Shown in pieces: positions 43,970-52,749 of a DNA stretch of 55,608 nucleotides. A model generated the notes under the pieces. It was not told where the DNA came from. It did no database searches and was given only the letters and a program-made list of their open reading frames with translations. Numbering within the stretch: position 1 is the first letter of the stretch; each line of letters opens with the position of its first letter. A program made the position numbers and the translations under genes. This stretch comes from Chloroflexi bacterium RBG_13_51_36 (lineage in GTDB: Bacteria; Chloroflexota; Dehalococcoidia; GIF9; AB-539-J10), in contig MGMS01000043.1 of NCBI GenBank assembly GCA_001796515.1, forward strand, positions 1 to 55,608, read 5' to 3'.

Positions 43970-45160
43970 TCACAATGACCTGAAAGAATCAGCGACCTTG
44001 ATTCTGGAGGCACGGAAGGCAGGGTACACACTGGCTATGACAGCAATAAGGGTAGCTAGAGCCAGTGAAGGGAGAAAATACTGGGGAACATAAGTAACGG
44101 CTACACCTCCAAAAATCAGAGGCCCGACTATGTATGCGAGCAGAGTCCCAGCTACATATCCCAACAAACCTCCTGCTAGCCCGACGATGACTGCCTCGTA
44201 AAAGAAAATCTTCATTATCTGATTACGTGACGCACCCACTGCTTTCATGATGCCGATGTCCTTGATTCTTTCGTGAACCGAGGTTGTCATGGTGTTGACC
44301 ACACCAAAGCAGCCAACAGCCAGAGTGATTGCAGCCAGGGCGAACAGGAACTTGCTTACCTTTTCCTGCATACCCATCTCAGTCTCAGCTATTTGCTTTA
44401 CAGCAACTGCCCGAACCCCCGGCATGTTCTCGTTGATGGCACCCGCAATATCTGATGTTGGACAGGCATTACACAGTGCACGGATGTCTATTGAGGAAAC
44501 CAATCCCTCTTTATCGAACGCCTGCTGCGCTGTTCCCAGAGGAACAAAAACTTGATAATCTTCGTTTGAACCTGTCTCCTCAAGAATTCCGGCGATGGTT
44601 ACCTCTCCTCCATTCAGTGTAATCTTGTCGCCCACATTGAATCTCAGTAGCTCAACGGCTATTGCCCCAACTAAGGCTTCGTCGGGGGCTTCGAGGTACT
44701 TCCCTTGTGAGACTTTCCACCATGTCTTGAGCAGGCGCTCCGCGTGCGGGTCTACGCCCACTACTATCACAGGCGTTCCATTTACCTTGGTGTTCATGTA
44801 GAGTTTCGGAGCAATCGTGACAATATCTCCCTCATCTTCGATATTCAGTGCCTCTCTTATCATGCCATCCGCTATCTGTCTGATCTCCGGCAGCTTGTCC
44901 TCAGAAATATAATTCTCGCCAACCGCTAAACTACCGAGGCTTAAACCGCCCAATCCTATATCAATATCACTGATCGCAGGCATGACCATCAAGTTGGCGC
45001 CATATTTTTCCAACTGGCTATAGATATTCGTTTGTCCGGCAAGAGCGATCGTCAGCACAGCGATGATTGTTGTAATGCCGATGACCACGCCCAGCGAGGC
45101 ATATAACACCCGCCTCTTTCTTCTCAGGATGCCTTTCAAAACTACCTGGTATAGTTTCAT
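43970..45160 (-). CDS. MacB/FtsX-type ABC permease
   Basis: 396 residues, four helices. The first follows RRKRRVLYASLGVVIGITTI; a large extracytoplasmic domain comes next, with GALCNAC..C-like cysteines (RALCNACPTSDI), then VGCFGVVNTMTTSVHERIKDIGIMKAVGASR before helix 2 and a C-terminal pair. The ATG giving MKLYQVVLKG has AAGGAGAG upstream, located at the very end of the collapsed gene before it. Together with the ATPase and DUF2318 protein it resembles Cj1661-Cj1663. Confidence 0.9.
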   Translation of the reverse strand: MKLYQVVLKGILRRKRRVLYASLGVVIGITTIIAVLTIALAGQTNIYSQLEKYGANLMVMPAISDIDIGLGGLSLGSLAVGENYISEDKLPEIRQIADGMIREALNIEDEGDIVTIAPKLYMNTKVNGTPVIVVGVDPHAERLLKTWWKVSQGKYLEAPDEALVGAIAVELLRFNVGDKITLNGGEVTIAGILEETGSNEDYQVFVPLGTAQQAFDKEGLVSSIDIRALCNACPTSDIAGAINENMPGVRAVAVKQIAETEMGMQEKVSKFLFALAAITLAVGCFGVVNTMTTSVHERIKDIGIMKAVGASRNQIMKIFFYEAVIVGLAGGLLGYVAGTLLAYIVGPLIFGGVAVTYVPQYFLPSLALATLIAVIASVYPAFRASRIKVADSFRSL

Positions 45161-45170
45161 TAGCTCTCCT

Positions 45171-45323
45171 TCACAGGTGATTGAGTGTCTTGTCCAAATC
45201 CTCAATCAAATCTTCAACGTTCTCAAAGGCAAAGGTTGACGATTGGTAGATAGGCGTGGATATGGCACCAAATGCTCTATCTGGCCTACCTCCGGCATGA
45301 ATGGCCGTCGTTTCGAAGCTCAT
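45171..45323 (-). pseudogene. Collapsed cystathionine gamma-synthase/sulfhydrylase-type gene (internal deletion)
   Basis: A 50-codon frame whose first half, [20 protein letters not shown] then TPIYQSSTFAFENVED, is the N-terminus of the Cys/Met-metabolism PLP enzyme family, and whose last half, ENVEDLIEDLDKTLNHL, matches the C-terminus of the same family. About 330 middle codons, including the PLP lysine, are missing; the junction is at the shared ENVED. The AAAGGAGG ribosome site and ATGA overlap with cysE are intact, so the micro-gene may still be translated, but it cannot be active. Confidence 0.8.
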
Positions 45324-46033
45324 ATTCCCCCTCCTTTGCTGAATAGCGCCTCTATCATCGTCTTCTCCGGTAATTCGTCTGTGGGAGACGCTATTCCATT
45401 GGCATTCTCTAAGATTCGCAAACGTGCTTCTAGTTTGTCCTGCTCCCTTAAGACGAACCTGACAGCTTCCGCCACGGGGTCGGGTAAGTTACCATGTTCC
45501 AAATCCGTGAGCGGTTTTCGGTGGTCTCCTACTGTTCTTCCCGGAATTCCCACCACTGTCGCCCCAGGCGGCACTGACTTTATCACCACTGAGCCAGCAC
45601 CAACGCAAGCCCTGTCTCCTATCGTGATGGCACCCAGTGCTACTGCACCGGTTCCCATCACCACGTTATTGCCGATGGTTGGGTGTCGCTTCCCTTTCTT
45701 CAAGGTCGTTCCCCCCAAGACAACCCCTTGGTACAATAAGACATCGTCTCCGATCTTGGCAGTCTCTCCAATGACTACCCCTGCCCCATGGTCAATAAAG
45801 AACCTCCTGCCGATTCTGGCTCCGGGGTGAATTTCGATGCCGGTTAGGAAGCGATTGAAGTGGGACAGAAGACGAGCTAGGAACAAGAGTCTGTGTCTCC
45901 AAAGGAAGTGCGCCAGGCGGTGAAACCAGAGGGCGTGGAGGCCGGGATATAAGAAGATGATCTCCAGCGTGTTCCTTGCCGCCGGGTCTTTGGCAAGAAC
46001 CGTTTGAATGTCTTCTCTTAAGGTCTTAAACAT
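45320..46033 (-). CDS. cysE: Serine O-acetyltransferase CysE (EpsC type)
   Basis: Acetylates serine for cysteine synthesis, 237 residues. An N-terminal helical part ([14 protein letters not shown]) and a left-handed beta-helix follow: [28 protein letters not shown] with the catalytic His-Asp, then [19 protein letters not shown]. The C-terminal tail is longer than in minimal EpsC. It lies 21 bases after cysK and overlaps the collapsed gene. Confidence 0.95.
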   Translation of the reverse strand: MFKTLREDIQTVLAKDPAARNTLEIIFLYPGLHALWFHRLAHFLWRHRLLFLARLLSHFNRFLTGIEIHPGARIGRRFFIDHGAGVVIGETAKIGDDVLLYQGVVLGGTTLKKGKRHPTIGNNVVMGTGAVALGAITIGDRACVGAGSVVIKSVPPGATVVGIPGRTVGDHRKPLTDLEHGNLPDPVAEAVRFVLREQDKLEARLRILENANGIASPTDELPEKTMIEALFSKGGGI

Positions 46034-46054
46034 GATACTGCCTCTTCTTTGGAT

Positions 46055-47068
46055 TTACGGGCTTGGTGTTGTCTGATAAAGATCCTGGAAGAGCCAGGTG
46101 GACAGGTAGCGCTCTCCCGTGTCAGGTAGAACCACTATGATAAGCTTGCCCTGGTTTTCTGTTCTTTTGGCCACCTGCAACGCTGCCCAGGTTGCTGCGC
46201 CTGAAGATATGCCAGCCAATATCCCTTCCTCCTTAGCTAGTCTTCTGGCCATTATTCCGGCATCTTCATTGGTAACTCTGATAATCTCGTCAACCAAATC
46301 TAGCCTGAGAATTTGGGGTATAAATCCCGCGCCAATACCTTGAATCTTATGAGAGCCGGGCTTGCCCCCGGAAAGAACGGGAGAATCAGTCGGCTCAACA
46401 GCAATGGCTTTGAATTCGGGCTTCCTTTTCTTTATAACCTCAGCTACTCCGGTGATCGTCCCTCCCGTTCCCACACCGGAGACCAAGATATCTACCTTAC
46501 CTTGCGTATCTGTCCAAATTTCCTCAGCAGTGGTCAGACGGTGTATCTCCGCGTTTGCCGGGTTGTTGAATTGCTGGGGCATAAAGTAATCGGTATTCTC
46601 TGTCACCAATTGTTCGGCCTTCCTCACCGCACCCGTCATTCCTTCTGTCCCAGGTGTCAAGACCAGCTCAGCTCCGAAAACAGATAGAAGTTGCCTCCGC
46701 TCCAAGGACATAGTATCAGGCATGGTGAGGATAAGCCGGTATCCCCTGGCAGCGCAGACAAAAGCCAGGGCGATTCCGGTGTTGCCGCTGGTAGGCTCGA
46801 CTATCACAGTATCTTTGTTGATGAGCCCCTTTTCTTCAGCATCAACAATCATTGACACCCCGATTCTGTCCTTTACACTTCCCAGAGGATTAAAGGATTC
46901 AAGCTTAGCCACCACCTCTGCCCTCACCCCTTTAGTCACCCGGTTCAACCTGACCAAAGGCGTATTGCCAATTAGCTCGGTAGAGTCCTTAGCTATCCCT
47001 TTGGTTAGCTTCGGTATCTCAACTGTCTTGTATTGAAGTCTCTCCACATTTTGACTCATCTTTGTCAT
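46055..47068 (-). CDS. cysK: Cysteine synthase CysK
   Basis: PLP enzyme making cysteine from O-acetylserine and sulfide, 337 residues. PLP lysine in [11 protein letters not shown]; substrate loop [10 protein letters not shown]; phosphate loop [19 protein letters not shown] near the end. Two ATGs, five codons apart, are possible; AGGAG is nine bases before the first. The N-terminus is about 20 residues longer than usual. Confidence 0.95.
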   Translation of the reverse strand: MTKMSQNVERLQYKTVEIPKLTKGIAKDSTELIGNTPLVRLNRVTKGVRAEVVAKLESFNPLGSVKDRIGVSMIVDAEEKGLINKDTVIVEPTSGNTGIALAFVCAARGYRLILTMPDTMSLERRQLLSVFGAELVLTPGTEGMTGAVRKAEQLVTENTDYFMPQQFNNPANAEIHRLTTAEEIWTDTQGKVDILVSGVGTGGTITGVAEVIKKRKPEFKAIAVEPTDSPVLSGGKPGSHKIQGIGAGFIPQILRLDLVDEIIRVTNEDAGIMARRLAKEEGILAGISSGAATWAALQVAKRTENQGKLIIVVLPDTGERYLSTWLFQDLYQTTPSP

Positions 47069-47148
47069 TCCGCTTTTCTCCTGATCACAAGCGCAACAGT
47101 CAGCAAAATCCCTGTCCCATTCTTAAACACATTTTGTCAATCGCATCC

Positions 47149-47328
47149 TCATCCTCTCCACCTACTTCTACTTTGCGGCTCACTCTTCTTATCATCATCC
47201 CTCCGTACAAAAACCACCGGACACGCTGGATTACAGCACCTAGACTCGCCACTGCGACCTCCCTTCGTCAGTGGTTTCGTGCAGGTCGGGCACCTCTCCA
47301 CATTCTTATTAGCTTTCGTGTGCGTCAT
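47149..47328 (-). CDS. Small zinc-ribbon protein
   Basis: 59 residues beginning MTHTKANKN; cysteines in ERCPTCTKPL and SRCCNPACPVVFVRR form a plausible four-Cys zinc ribbon. GGAGG is eight bases before this ATG, which is preferred over one six codons upstream. Family not recognised; it lies between the Rrf2 regulator and cysK. Confidence 0.6.
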   Translation of the reverse strand: MTHTKANKNVERCPTCTKPLTKGGRSGESRCCNPACPVVFVRRDDDKKSEPQSRSRWRG

Positions 47329-47493
47329 TTCAATGTCCTCCGTCATTCAGGCCAATTTCGAGGCAATCCCTCAAGGCCTGAACCGATTTCTTACAAGCTT
47401 GCTCAAAGTCGTCCGGGTTACAACGTCACCCTCTGGACTTTGTGCTTTCTTCATAGTCTACGACGCCTTTTCGCGTGCCCGGACAAACGCTGC

Positions 47494-47937
47494 TCAAATG
47501 TAATACATCCTTGTTTCAATTTGTCCCTTCTGTCTTTGCCGCTGAACCAGGTCCTGTAAAGTCGTAGAATCCAAGACCTGACTCATTGCCCTCTTCATCT
47601 CGATCCAGATATCCCGGGTAGCACAAGAGGCAGAACGGTGGCATACGTTGGGATCATTCACACAGTCCACCGGCGCAATGGAACCTTCGAGAAGTTGAAC
47701 TACTTCACTAAGCTTGATCTCCGAGGGCGGCTTAAGTAGCAACACACCACCCCGAGCGCCCCGCGTGCTCTTCACAAGGCCGGCAGCTATAAGAGGGGTG
47801 ATTAGATGCTCCAGATACGACAGGGAAACCTCTTGCCTCCGGGCGATGTCCTTTAATAGAACAAACCCTTCACCTTGGTGAAGACCCAAATCCAAAAGCG
47901 CTCTGAGTCCGTATCTTCCTCTAGTAGAAAGTCTCAT
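47494..47937 (-). CDS. Rrf2-family regulator with IscR-like cysteines
   Basis: Winged-helix regulator, 147 residues. N-terminus MRLSTRGRYGLRALLDL and wing STRGARGGVLL are Rrf2 hallmarks. C92, C99 and C105 (DCVNDPNVCHRSASC) match the [2Fe-2S] ligands of IscR in position (92, 98, 104 in E. coli), so cluster or sulfur sensing is likely. It heads the cysteine/iron-sulfur/DUF2318 run and would also repress itself through the operator just upstream. Confidence 0.92.
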   Translation of the reverse strand: MRLSTRGRYGLRALLDLGLHQGEGFVLLKDIARRQEVSLSYLEHLITPLIAAGLVKSTRGARGGVLLLKPPSEIKLSEVVQLLEGSIAPVDCVNDPNVCHRSASCATRDIWIEMKRAMSQVLDSTTLQDLVQRQRQKGQIETRMYYI

Positions 47938-47957
47938 TGCCTTTTTCTGAATTGTAG

Positions 47958-47977
47958 ACTAAAATAATCAACTTAGT
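47958..47977 (-). promoter_or_regulatory. Candidate Rrf2 operator
   Basis: Inverted repeat ACTAA-N10-TTAGT between the -10 and the Rrf2 ATG, similar in size to IscR-type sites. Confidence 0.55.
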
Positions 47978-47979
47978 AT

Positions 47980-48008
47980 ATGATAGCCTCGTGTGGTAAA
48001 TCTGTCAA
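47980..48008 (-). promoter_or_regulatory. Promoter of the Rrf2-headed sulfur operon
   Basis: Minus strand TTGACA, 17-base spacer, TATCAT. Its -35 lies only three bases from the -35 of the divergent cysS promoter. Confidence 0.7.
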
Positions 48009-48011
48009 GTT

Positions 48012-48040
48012 TTGAAAAAATTAGCTACCTGAGCTATGAT
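48012..48040 (+). promoter_or_regulatory. Promoter of cysS
   Basis: TTGAAA, 17-base spacer, TATGAT, followed by a leader of about 145 bases with perfect GACTGAC-AAAGTT-GTCAGTC hairpin (48052-48071) and a CCCTG/CAGGG pair, so the leader may be regulatory. Confidence 0.65.
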
Positions 48041-48190
48041 TCGTCCGATAGGACTGACAAAGTTGTCAGTCGGTTGGCCCTGCAAAACTTCGTTCTTCAG
48101 GGTAGGTTTGCCTGTTGCCGTATTTGGGGGTCATGGAAGAAAGGGAAGCGAATTCTTCATGGGGTGTTAGTTACCCTCCGAGGGAAATAA

Positions 48191-49555
48191 ATGAAAGTAT
48201 TTAATACCATGGCCGGGAAAGAAGAGGATTTTCATCCCCGTGGCGAAGTGGTTACCATGTACGTCTGTGGAATTACGGCTTACGATGACAGCCATATCGG
48301 GCATGCCATGGCCTACGTAATCTTCGATGTGATAAAGCGCTATCTGAGATTCAGGGGCTACAAAATCAAACACATACAGAACTTCACCGACATAGACGAC
48401 AAGATTATACAGCGTGCCAGTCAATTGGAGATCCCTCCGCTGAGGCTAGCCAACGAGTACATTGAGCGATATTTCGCTGACATGGATGCGCTAAATATAG
48501 AACGTGCCGATATCTATCCCCGTGCAACCGAGGAGATTGCGCAAGTCATCGAAATTGTCCAGGGCCTGCTGGCTAAGGGCCACGCGTATGAATTTGAAGG
48601 GAGTGTGTACTTCCGCGTCAGGAATTTTCCAGCTTACGGCAAACTAAGCCATCGAAACCTGTCAGACATGATTTCCCAAATGTGCACCTATGAAGAAAAG
48701 AAGGAGTACCCTTTAGATTTCGCTTTGTGGAAAGCCTCAAAACCCGGTGAGCCTTTCTGGGAGAGTCCCTGGGGAAGGGGTAGGCCGGGGTGGCATATAG
48801 AGTGCAGTGCCATGGCGTTAAAATACCTGGGCAAGAGCATTGATATCCATGGCGGCGGACAAGATCTTGTCTTTCCTCATCATGAGAATGAGATAGCACA
48901 ATCAGAAAGCTTTACCGGACAAGTTCCCTTTGTTCGATACTGGCTGCATAGCGGGATAATGCAGTATGACAGGCAGAAGATGAGCAAGTCTACCGGCAAT
49001 TTAGTAGGTGTTGGAGAGATATTGAAACGCTTCAGCCCTGACGCTGTTCGTCTTTTTATCCTCAGCTCCCACTACAGGAGCCCACTCACCTACAGCGAAG
49101 AGGCTGTGGAGGCAAGCGAGAAGGGTGCAGAGCGGCTACGCTGGGCATTGACTCATCAAGCTAGCGCGGGCAAAGGAGTTACTACGTTAAACGCAGAGCT
49201 ATTTGAGCAGAGATTCGTCGAGGCCATGGATGATGATTTTAATACTGCGCAGGCGATAGCGGTACTCTTTGAATTGACTAGGGAGATAAACCGCAGCGCT
49301 GAAGAGGGTGTGGATATAATTGAAGCACAGCATATCCTGCTGAAGCTGGCGGGCGTCCTGGGTTTTACTTTGAGGGAAAAGACACAGTCCACACCTGACA
49401 CGGACGCATTTATCGGTCTGCTGGCATCCGTTAGAGACGATCTGCGTCGAAACCAGCAGTGGCAGCTAGCGGATAGAATTCGAAAAGGATTAGCTGATTT
49501 GGGAGTAACGCTTGAAGATACCCCTCAAGGAACAAGGTGGAAGTACAAGACATAG
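48191..49555 (+). CDS. cysS: Cysteinyl-tRNA synthetase
   Basis: Class I aminoacyl-tRNA synthetase, 454 residues, normal length. YVCGITAYDDSHIGHAMAY contains the first zinc cysteine and the HIGH motif; HIECSAMALKYLG and GGGQDLVFPHHENEIAQ give the rest of the zinc site; KMSKSTGN is the KMSKS loop. The ATG follows an in-frame TAA. It diverges from the Rrf2-headed operon that makes and uses cysteine. Confidence 0.97.
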   Translation: MKVFNTMAGKEEDFHPRGEVVTMYVCGITAYDDSHIGHAMAYVIFDVIKRYLRFRGYKIKHIQNFTDIDDKIIQRASQLEIPPLRLANEYIERYFADMDALNIERADIYPRATEEIAQVIEIVQGLLAKGHAYEFEGSVYFRVRNFPAYGKLSHRNLSDMISQMCTYEEKKEYPLDFALWKASKPGEPFWESPWGRGRPGWHIECSAMALKYLGKSIDIHGGGQDLVFPHHENEIAQSESFTGQVPFVRYWLHSGIMQYDRQKMSKSTGNLVGVGEILKRFSPDAVRLFILSSHYRSPLTYSEEAVEASEKGAERLRWALTHQASAGKGVTTLNAELFEQRFVEAMDDDFNTAQAIAVLFELTREINRSAEEGVDIIEAQHILLKLAGVLGFTLREKTQSTPDTDAFIGLLASVRDDLRRNQQWQLADRIRKGLADLGVTLEDTPQGTRWKYKT

Positions 49556-50030
49556 GCGCCGGCTTACGGGTATAGCGATTTGCAGAAATGATGGCGCAGA
49601 AGGCGTCGCGAGTCGTCTTTTCCCTTCCGTCCTGCATTGAAAAATTGTCACATCCCCCTGAATGTTAATAGGAACTTAATATTTAGCTGTTACGATTCTG
49701 TTGTTTCTTGTATTGACTCCTTCGCTCCGTTGTTGCCAGGAGTCGAGATTCCTTGCTTATGCCTCGGAACAGGTTCCCCAATGTTGGAGATTGGGATGGC
49801 TTGGTAGGCTGGGCCTCGCAATCACGACAAAGTGAGGGGCTTGGCCGGCAAAGCAGGCAACTGCAGGAATCGGGGGTCGGAAATAAGAAGAAAAAGGATA
49901 GTTGTGTGCTATAGTGTATGAGGACTAGGTTGCCGAGATGCGACTGGTTGCCAACGGGTTTCCCCCAGTACGAGTGGGTAACTCTGATGAAATTGGAGCA
50001 ATTGCAGACCAAGACGAAGGTTAATCAACG
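49556..50030. repeat. Intergenic region with decayed repeat
   Basis: 475 bases. The stretch near 49640-49720 (TGTCACATCC ... TGTTAATAGGAAC ... TTGTATTGAC) resembles 51663-51745 on the other side of the receptor gene, so the receptor gene is flanked by related sequence. A weak family 1 remnant lies near 49814-49840. No gene seen. Confidence 0.5.
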
Positions 50031-51605
50031 ATGAAAAGGATTGCCTTTCTGGTTATGGTCAGTCTCCTGGCCATAGGATTAGTTATTCCAGGCTGTGGTG
50101 GTGGGCCGAGACCCCAGCCTGTGCTCTATGTTTTCGAAAACGGGAAGATTGATGTTGGTATAGCCGGGGAACGGAACTGCACGGCTGGCGCAATGCAATG
50201 GGCAGGGGCCACGCTGGCACAGGAAGAAATCAACGACAATGGTGGGATAGACATAGGCGGCGTGTCTTATATCCTGGAACTGGTCCCACTGGAGACCGGC
50301 GAAGAAACCGTCGACCCTACTGGTCTTGCCGGTGTGCTGAATCTTACCGCAACGCTAGATGGAGTGGACTTCATCCTCGGTGGCTTGCGAGCGGAGGCTG
50401 TTCAAATCTACCGGGATGTGGCTATGGAGAAGGGGGTGATTTTTGTCGACTGTGGTGCTGCCGCAGAAACGCTGCAACACAGTGTAGTCAACGATTACGC
50501 GGGCTATCGGTGCTGGTTCAAAGGGACGCCGTACAATGAGTATTTTCTGGGTCAGAGCGTGGTGAGGACAGTGGGGGCGATCGCAATGAAGCTCAGAGAG
50601 GAAATGGGGGTAGCAGCTGATTATACGCTGAAAGCCGCCATAATCGCCGATAATTTAGCATGGGCCTACGATCAAGTGGTAGTTATACAGGCACTGCTGA
50701 AGAGCATAAATGTGAGTCTTGTTCACAGCCCCTATTGGGTAGATGCGGCGGGAATAGCAGGAGGAATGCAGAATGCACTGAACTCAACAGCAGGCCTGGA
50801 TCCCCAGTTTATCATCCCTGTATTCTCGGCGGATGCCGGCGTTCTCTATGATCTGTTGCGGGCATCCTACGTACCGAATGCCATGTCGGTGGGAATTAAC
50901 GCAATGGCGCAGCTTAAGGCTCCCTGGAGTGCCAACCTTACCACTGCTCCCCCTGGCGGCCCCGCTTGTGCTTATGAGGTCATACTGGACACCTGGGCGG
51001 ATGGGCTGGTGCAAACCGAGAAGACGGAGCCTTTCCTTACTGCGGTTATGAACTTCACTGCAGGAGAGTATCCACTCGACAACGCGGCTACTTATGATGC
51101 TCTGTTGGGTCTGAAAAAGGCCATCGAAGCGGTGGCGTGGTACGATGCGGAGGAAGGAGCTGCATTTGCGTGGGCTGACGACATTGTTGGATGGATGGAA
51201 GACCCGGCAAACGCTCAGGTGACCACGACTGGTATAACCGCCTATTATCCCAGGCCGGGAACGACAGCTGCTGGGAAGCCTGCGCTCACTCAGACACAGG
51301 TACGCTCGTTGTATGATCTCAGTAGCTATAACGAGACATATACGTATGATGCGAGGGACTGGACGATGCCGGCGCATACCACTCACGACCTGGCCTACGG
51401 TCCTGGCCTCTTGACCGGCATTGGCGCCCAGTGGCAGTGGGACGCAGTCGCCGGTACATGGAAGAAGGTCGGCGTCTGGCCGATGGATTTGGGAGCCGAA
51501 TACGACGAGGCGCTGACTGACCAGTACGGGTGCTGGAATTTTGCGTACAACGGCACGAAGGCTCTTGTAATACCGCAGAATATAATCGACCACCACAAGC
51601 CGTAG
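50031..51605 (+). CDS. ABC importer substrate-binding lipoprotein (Liv/amide type, paralogue 2)
   Basis: 524 residues with lipobox VIPGC, then a type I periplasmic-binding fold (VGIAGERNCTAGAMQWAG, TLAQEEINDNGG). It is a clear paralogue of the receptor at 19488: both share the WFK-TPYNE segment, a TWA motif, D-AYGPGL...TGIG-QW and a similar C-terminal WPM...GCWNFAY. No permease or ATPase is next to it, so it may use the Liv importer encoded at 15-19 kb. Ligand unknown. Confidence 0.9.
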   Translation: MKRIAFLVMVSLLAIGLVIPGCGGGPRPQPVLYVFENGKIDVGIAGERNCTAGAMQWAGATLAQEEINDNGGIDIGGVSYILELVPLETGEETVDPTGLAGVLNLTATLDGVDFILGGLRAEAVQIYRDVAMEKGVIFVDCGAAAETLQHSVVNDYAGYRCWFKGTPYNEYFLGQSVVRTVGAIAMKLREEMGVAADYTLKAAIIADNLAWAYDQVVVIQALLKSINVSLVHSPYWVDAAGIAGGMQNALNSTAGLDPQFIIPVFSADAGVLYDLLRASYVPNAMSVGINAMAQLKAPWSANLTTAPPGGPACAYEVILDTWADGLVQTEKTEPFLTAVMNFTAGEYPLDNAATYDALLGLKKAIEAVAWYDAEEGAAFAWADDIVGWMEDPANAQVTTTGITAYYPRPGTTAAGKPALTQTQVRSLYDLSSYNETYTYDARDWTMPAHTTHDLAYGPGLLTGIGAQWQWDAVAGTWKKVGVWPMDLGAEYDEALTDQYGCWNFAYNGTKALVIPQNIIDHHKP

Positions 51606-51962
51606 AGCACCCGGGGCAATCACCTGGGAGTGAAGAGCCTCTTTCCCCGCCAGCCCCTAAAAAAGTGTCATATTCCTAAACGTTAACAGAATTCTAGTAG
51701 TCAAATGTCAGGCTTCAATTGGTTTTGCTTTTTGTATTGACGCATTCCTTCCATTGTTCCAGGGCAGACTTCAGTTAGACGAGGCAATCTCGGTGGAGGA
51801 TAATGAGATTGCCATGCACTTGCGGATGCTCGCAATGACAAGGAGGTCGGGACTCGCAGTGATAGAGACCTCAAGTGGCTGGACATTGCCTGACGATAGG
51901 GGTATACTAGCTGCCACGTCTTCAAGGACGCTACTCCACTAGCTAGAGGAGGCTGACTCAGG
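51606..51962. repeat. Intergenic region with repeats and the thi4 operon promoter
   Basis: 357 bases. 51663-51745 is the second copy of the sequence flanking the receptor gene; 51781-51860 is a family 1 unit (GAGGCAATCTCGG ... CTCGCAATGAC). The promoter of the downstream operon lies at 51880. Confidence 0.6.
51880..51908 (+). promoter_or_regulatory. Promoter of the thi4-homocysteine operon
   Basis: TGGACA, 17-base spacer, TATACT, about 55 bases before the thi4 ATG. Confidence 0.6.
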
Positions 51963-52742
51963 ATGGATGAAGTCATTATTTCCCGTGCCATTGTTGAAAG
52001 CTACATGGAAGACCTCATGGAAGTGATGGAGGTTGATGTGGCCGTGGTCGGGGCTGGGCCGAGCGGGCTTGTTACTGCCTACTACCTGGCGAAAAAAGGA
52101 ATAAAGGCAGTGGTATTTGAAAGGCAACTCCGTGTCGGCGGGGGCATGTCTGGCGGAGGGATGATGTTCAACCGCATCGTTCTTCAAGAAGAAGGCAAGC
52201 GGATATTGGATGGGTTTGGCGTATCGACCAAAGAATACCAAAAAGGTTACTATGTCGCTGATTCTCTGGAGGCTATTGCCACCATTTGCTCAAGGGCGAT
52301 AGAGGCCGGGGCGAAGATTTTCAATCTGATCAGCGTTGAAGATGTCATGGTACGGGAGAATGACAAGATAACCGGGCTTGTTTTGAATTGGAGCGCTGTC
52401 TCCTGGTCGAAGCTACACGTGGACCCTCTGACTGCAAGGTGCAAGGTAGCTGTGGATGCCACCGGGCATGATGCTGAAATCTGCAGTATCGTGGCGAGGA
52501 AGATAGGTCCGAAATTGAGAACGAAGACAGGAGAGGTTATGGGGGAGAAGTCCATGTGGGCTGAGAGAGGAGAGAAGGAAATATTGAAAAACACGAGGGA
52601 AGTCTATCCCGGGTTAGTGGTTGCTGGTATGACAGCGAACGCCGTCTTTGGTTCCCCGAGGATGGGAGCCATTTTCGGTGGCATGCTTCTATCTGGAAAG
52701 AAGGCCGCCCAGGTGGCCATAAAATTACTTCAGCAAGGTTGA
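51963..52742 (+). CDS. thi4: Sulfide-dependent thiazole synthase (Thi4 family)
   Basis: Makes the ADP-thiazole precursor of thiamine from NAD, glycine and sulfur, 259 residues. NAD/FAD site DVAVVGAGPSGLVTAYYLA and second signature GGGMSGGGMMFN; VDATGHDAEI and AGMTANAVFGSPRMGAIFGG complete the family. In yeast Thi4 a cysteine donates the sulfur once; here that position is His152 in SKLHVDPLTARC, as in methanogen enzymes that use free sulfide catalytically. This fits the neighbouring sulfide-using genes. GGAGG precedes the ATG. Confidence 0.93.
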   Translation: MDEVIISRAIVESYMEDLMEVMEVDVAVVGAGPSGLVTAYYLAKKGIKAVVFERQLRVGGGMSGGGMMFNRIVLQEEGKRILDGFGVSTKEYQKGYYVADSLEAIATICSRAIEAGAKIFNLISVEDVMVRENDKITGLVLNWSAVSWSKLHVDPLTARCKVAVDATGHDAEICSIVARKIGPKLRTKTGEVMGEKSMWAERGEKEILKNTREVYPGLVVAGMTANAVFGSPRMGAIFGGMLLSGKKAAQVAIKLLQQG

Positions 52743-52749
52743 GTTTGCC

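Noticed and set aside
47350-47490. Possible small gene between Rrf2 and the zinc-ribbon gene (MKKAQSPEGDVV..., or the frame with NPDDFEQACKKSVQALRDC)
   Set aside because: The two plausible segments are in different frames, neither has a complete start-to-stop frame with a ribosome site, and I recognise no family. It may be a decayed gene.
47993-48190. 65-codon plus-strand frame before cysS
   Set aside because: It begins within the promoter region, lacks a ribosome site and covers hairpins of the leader.
48041-48190. T-box riboswitch before cysS
   Set aside because: AGGGTAGGTTTGCC is only a partial match to the T-box word AGGGTGGTACCGCG, and I cannot find a convincing specifier loop.
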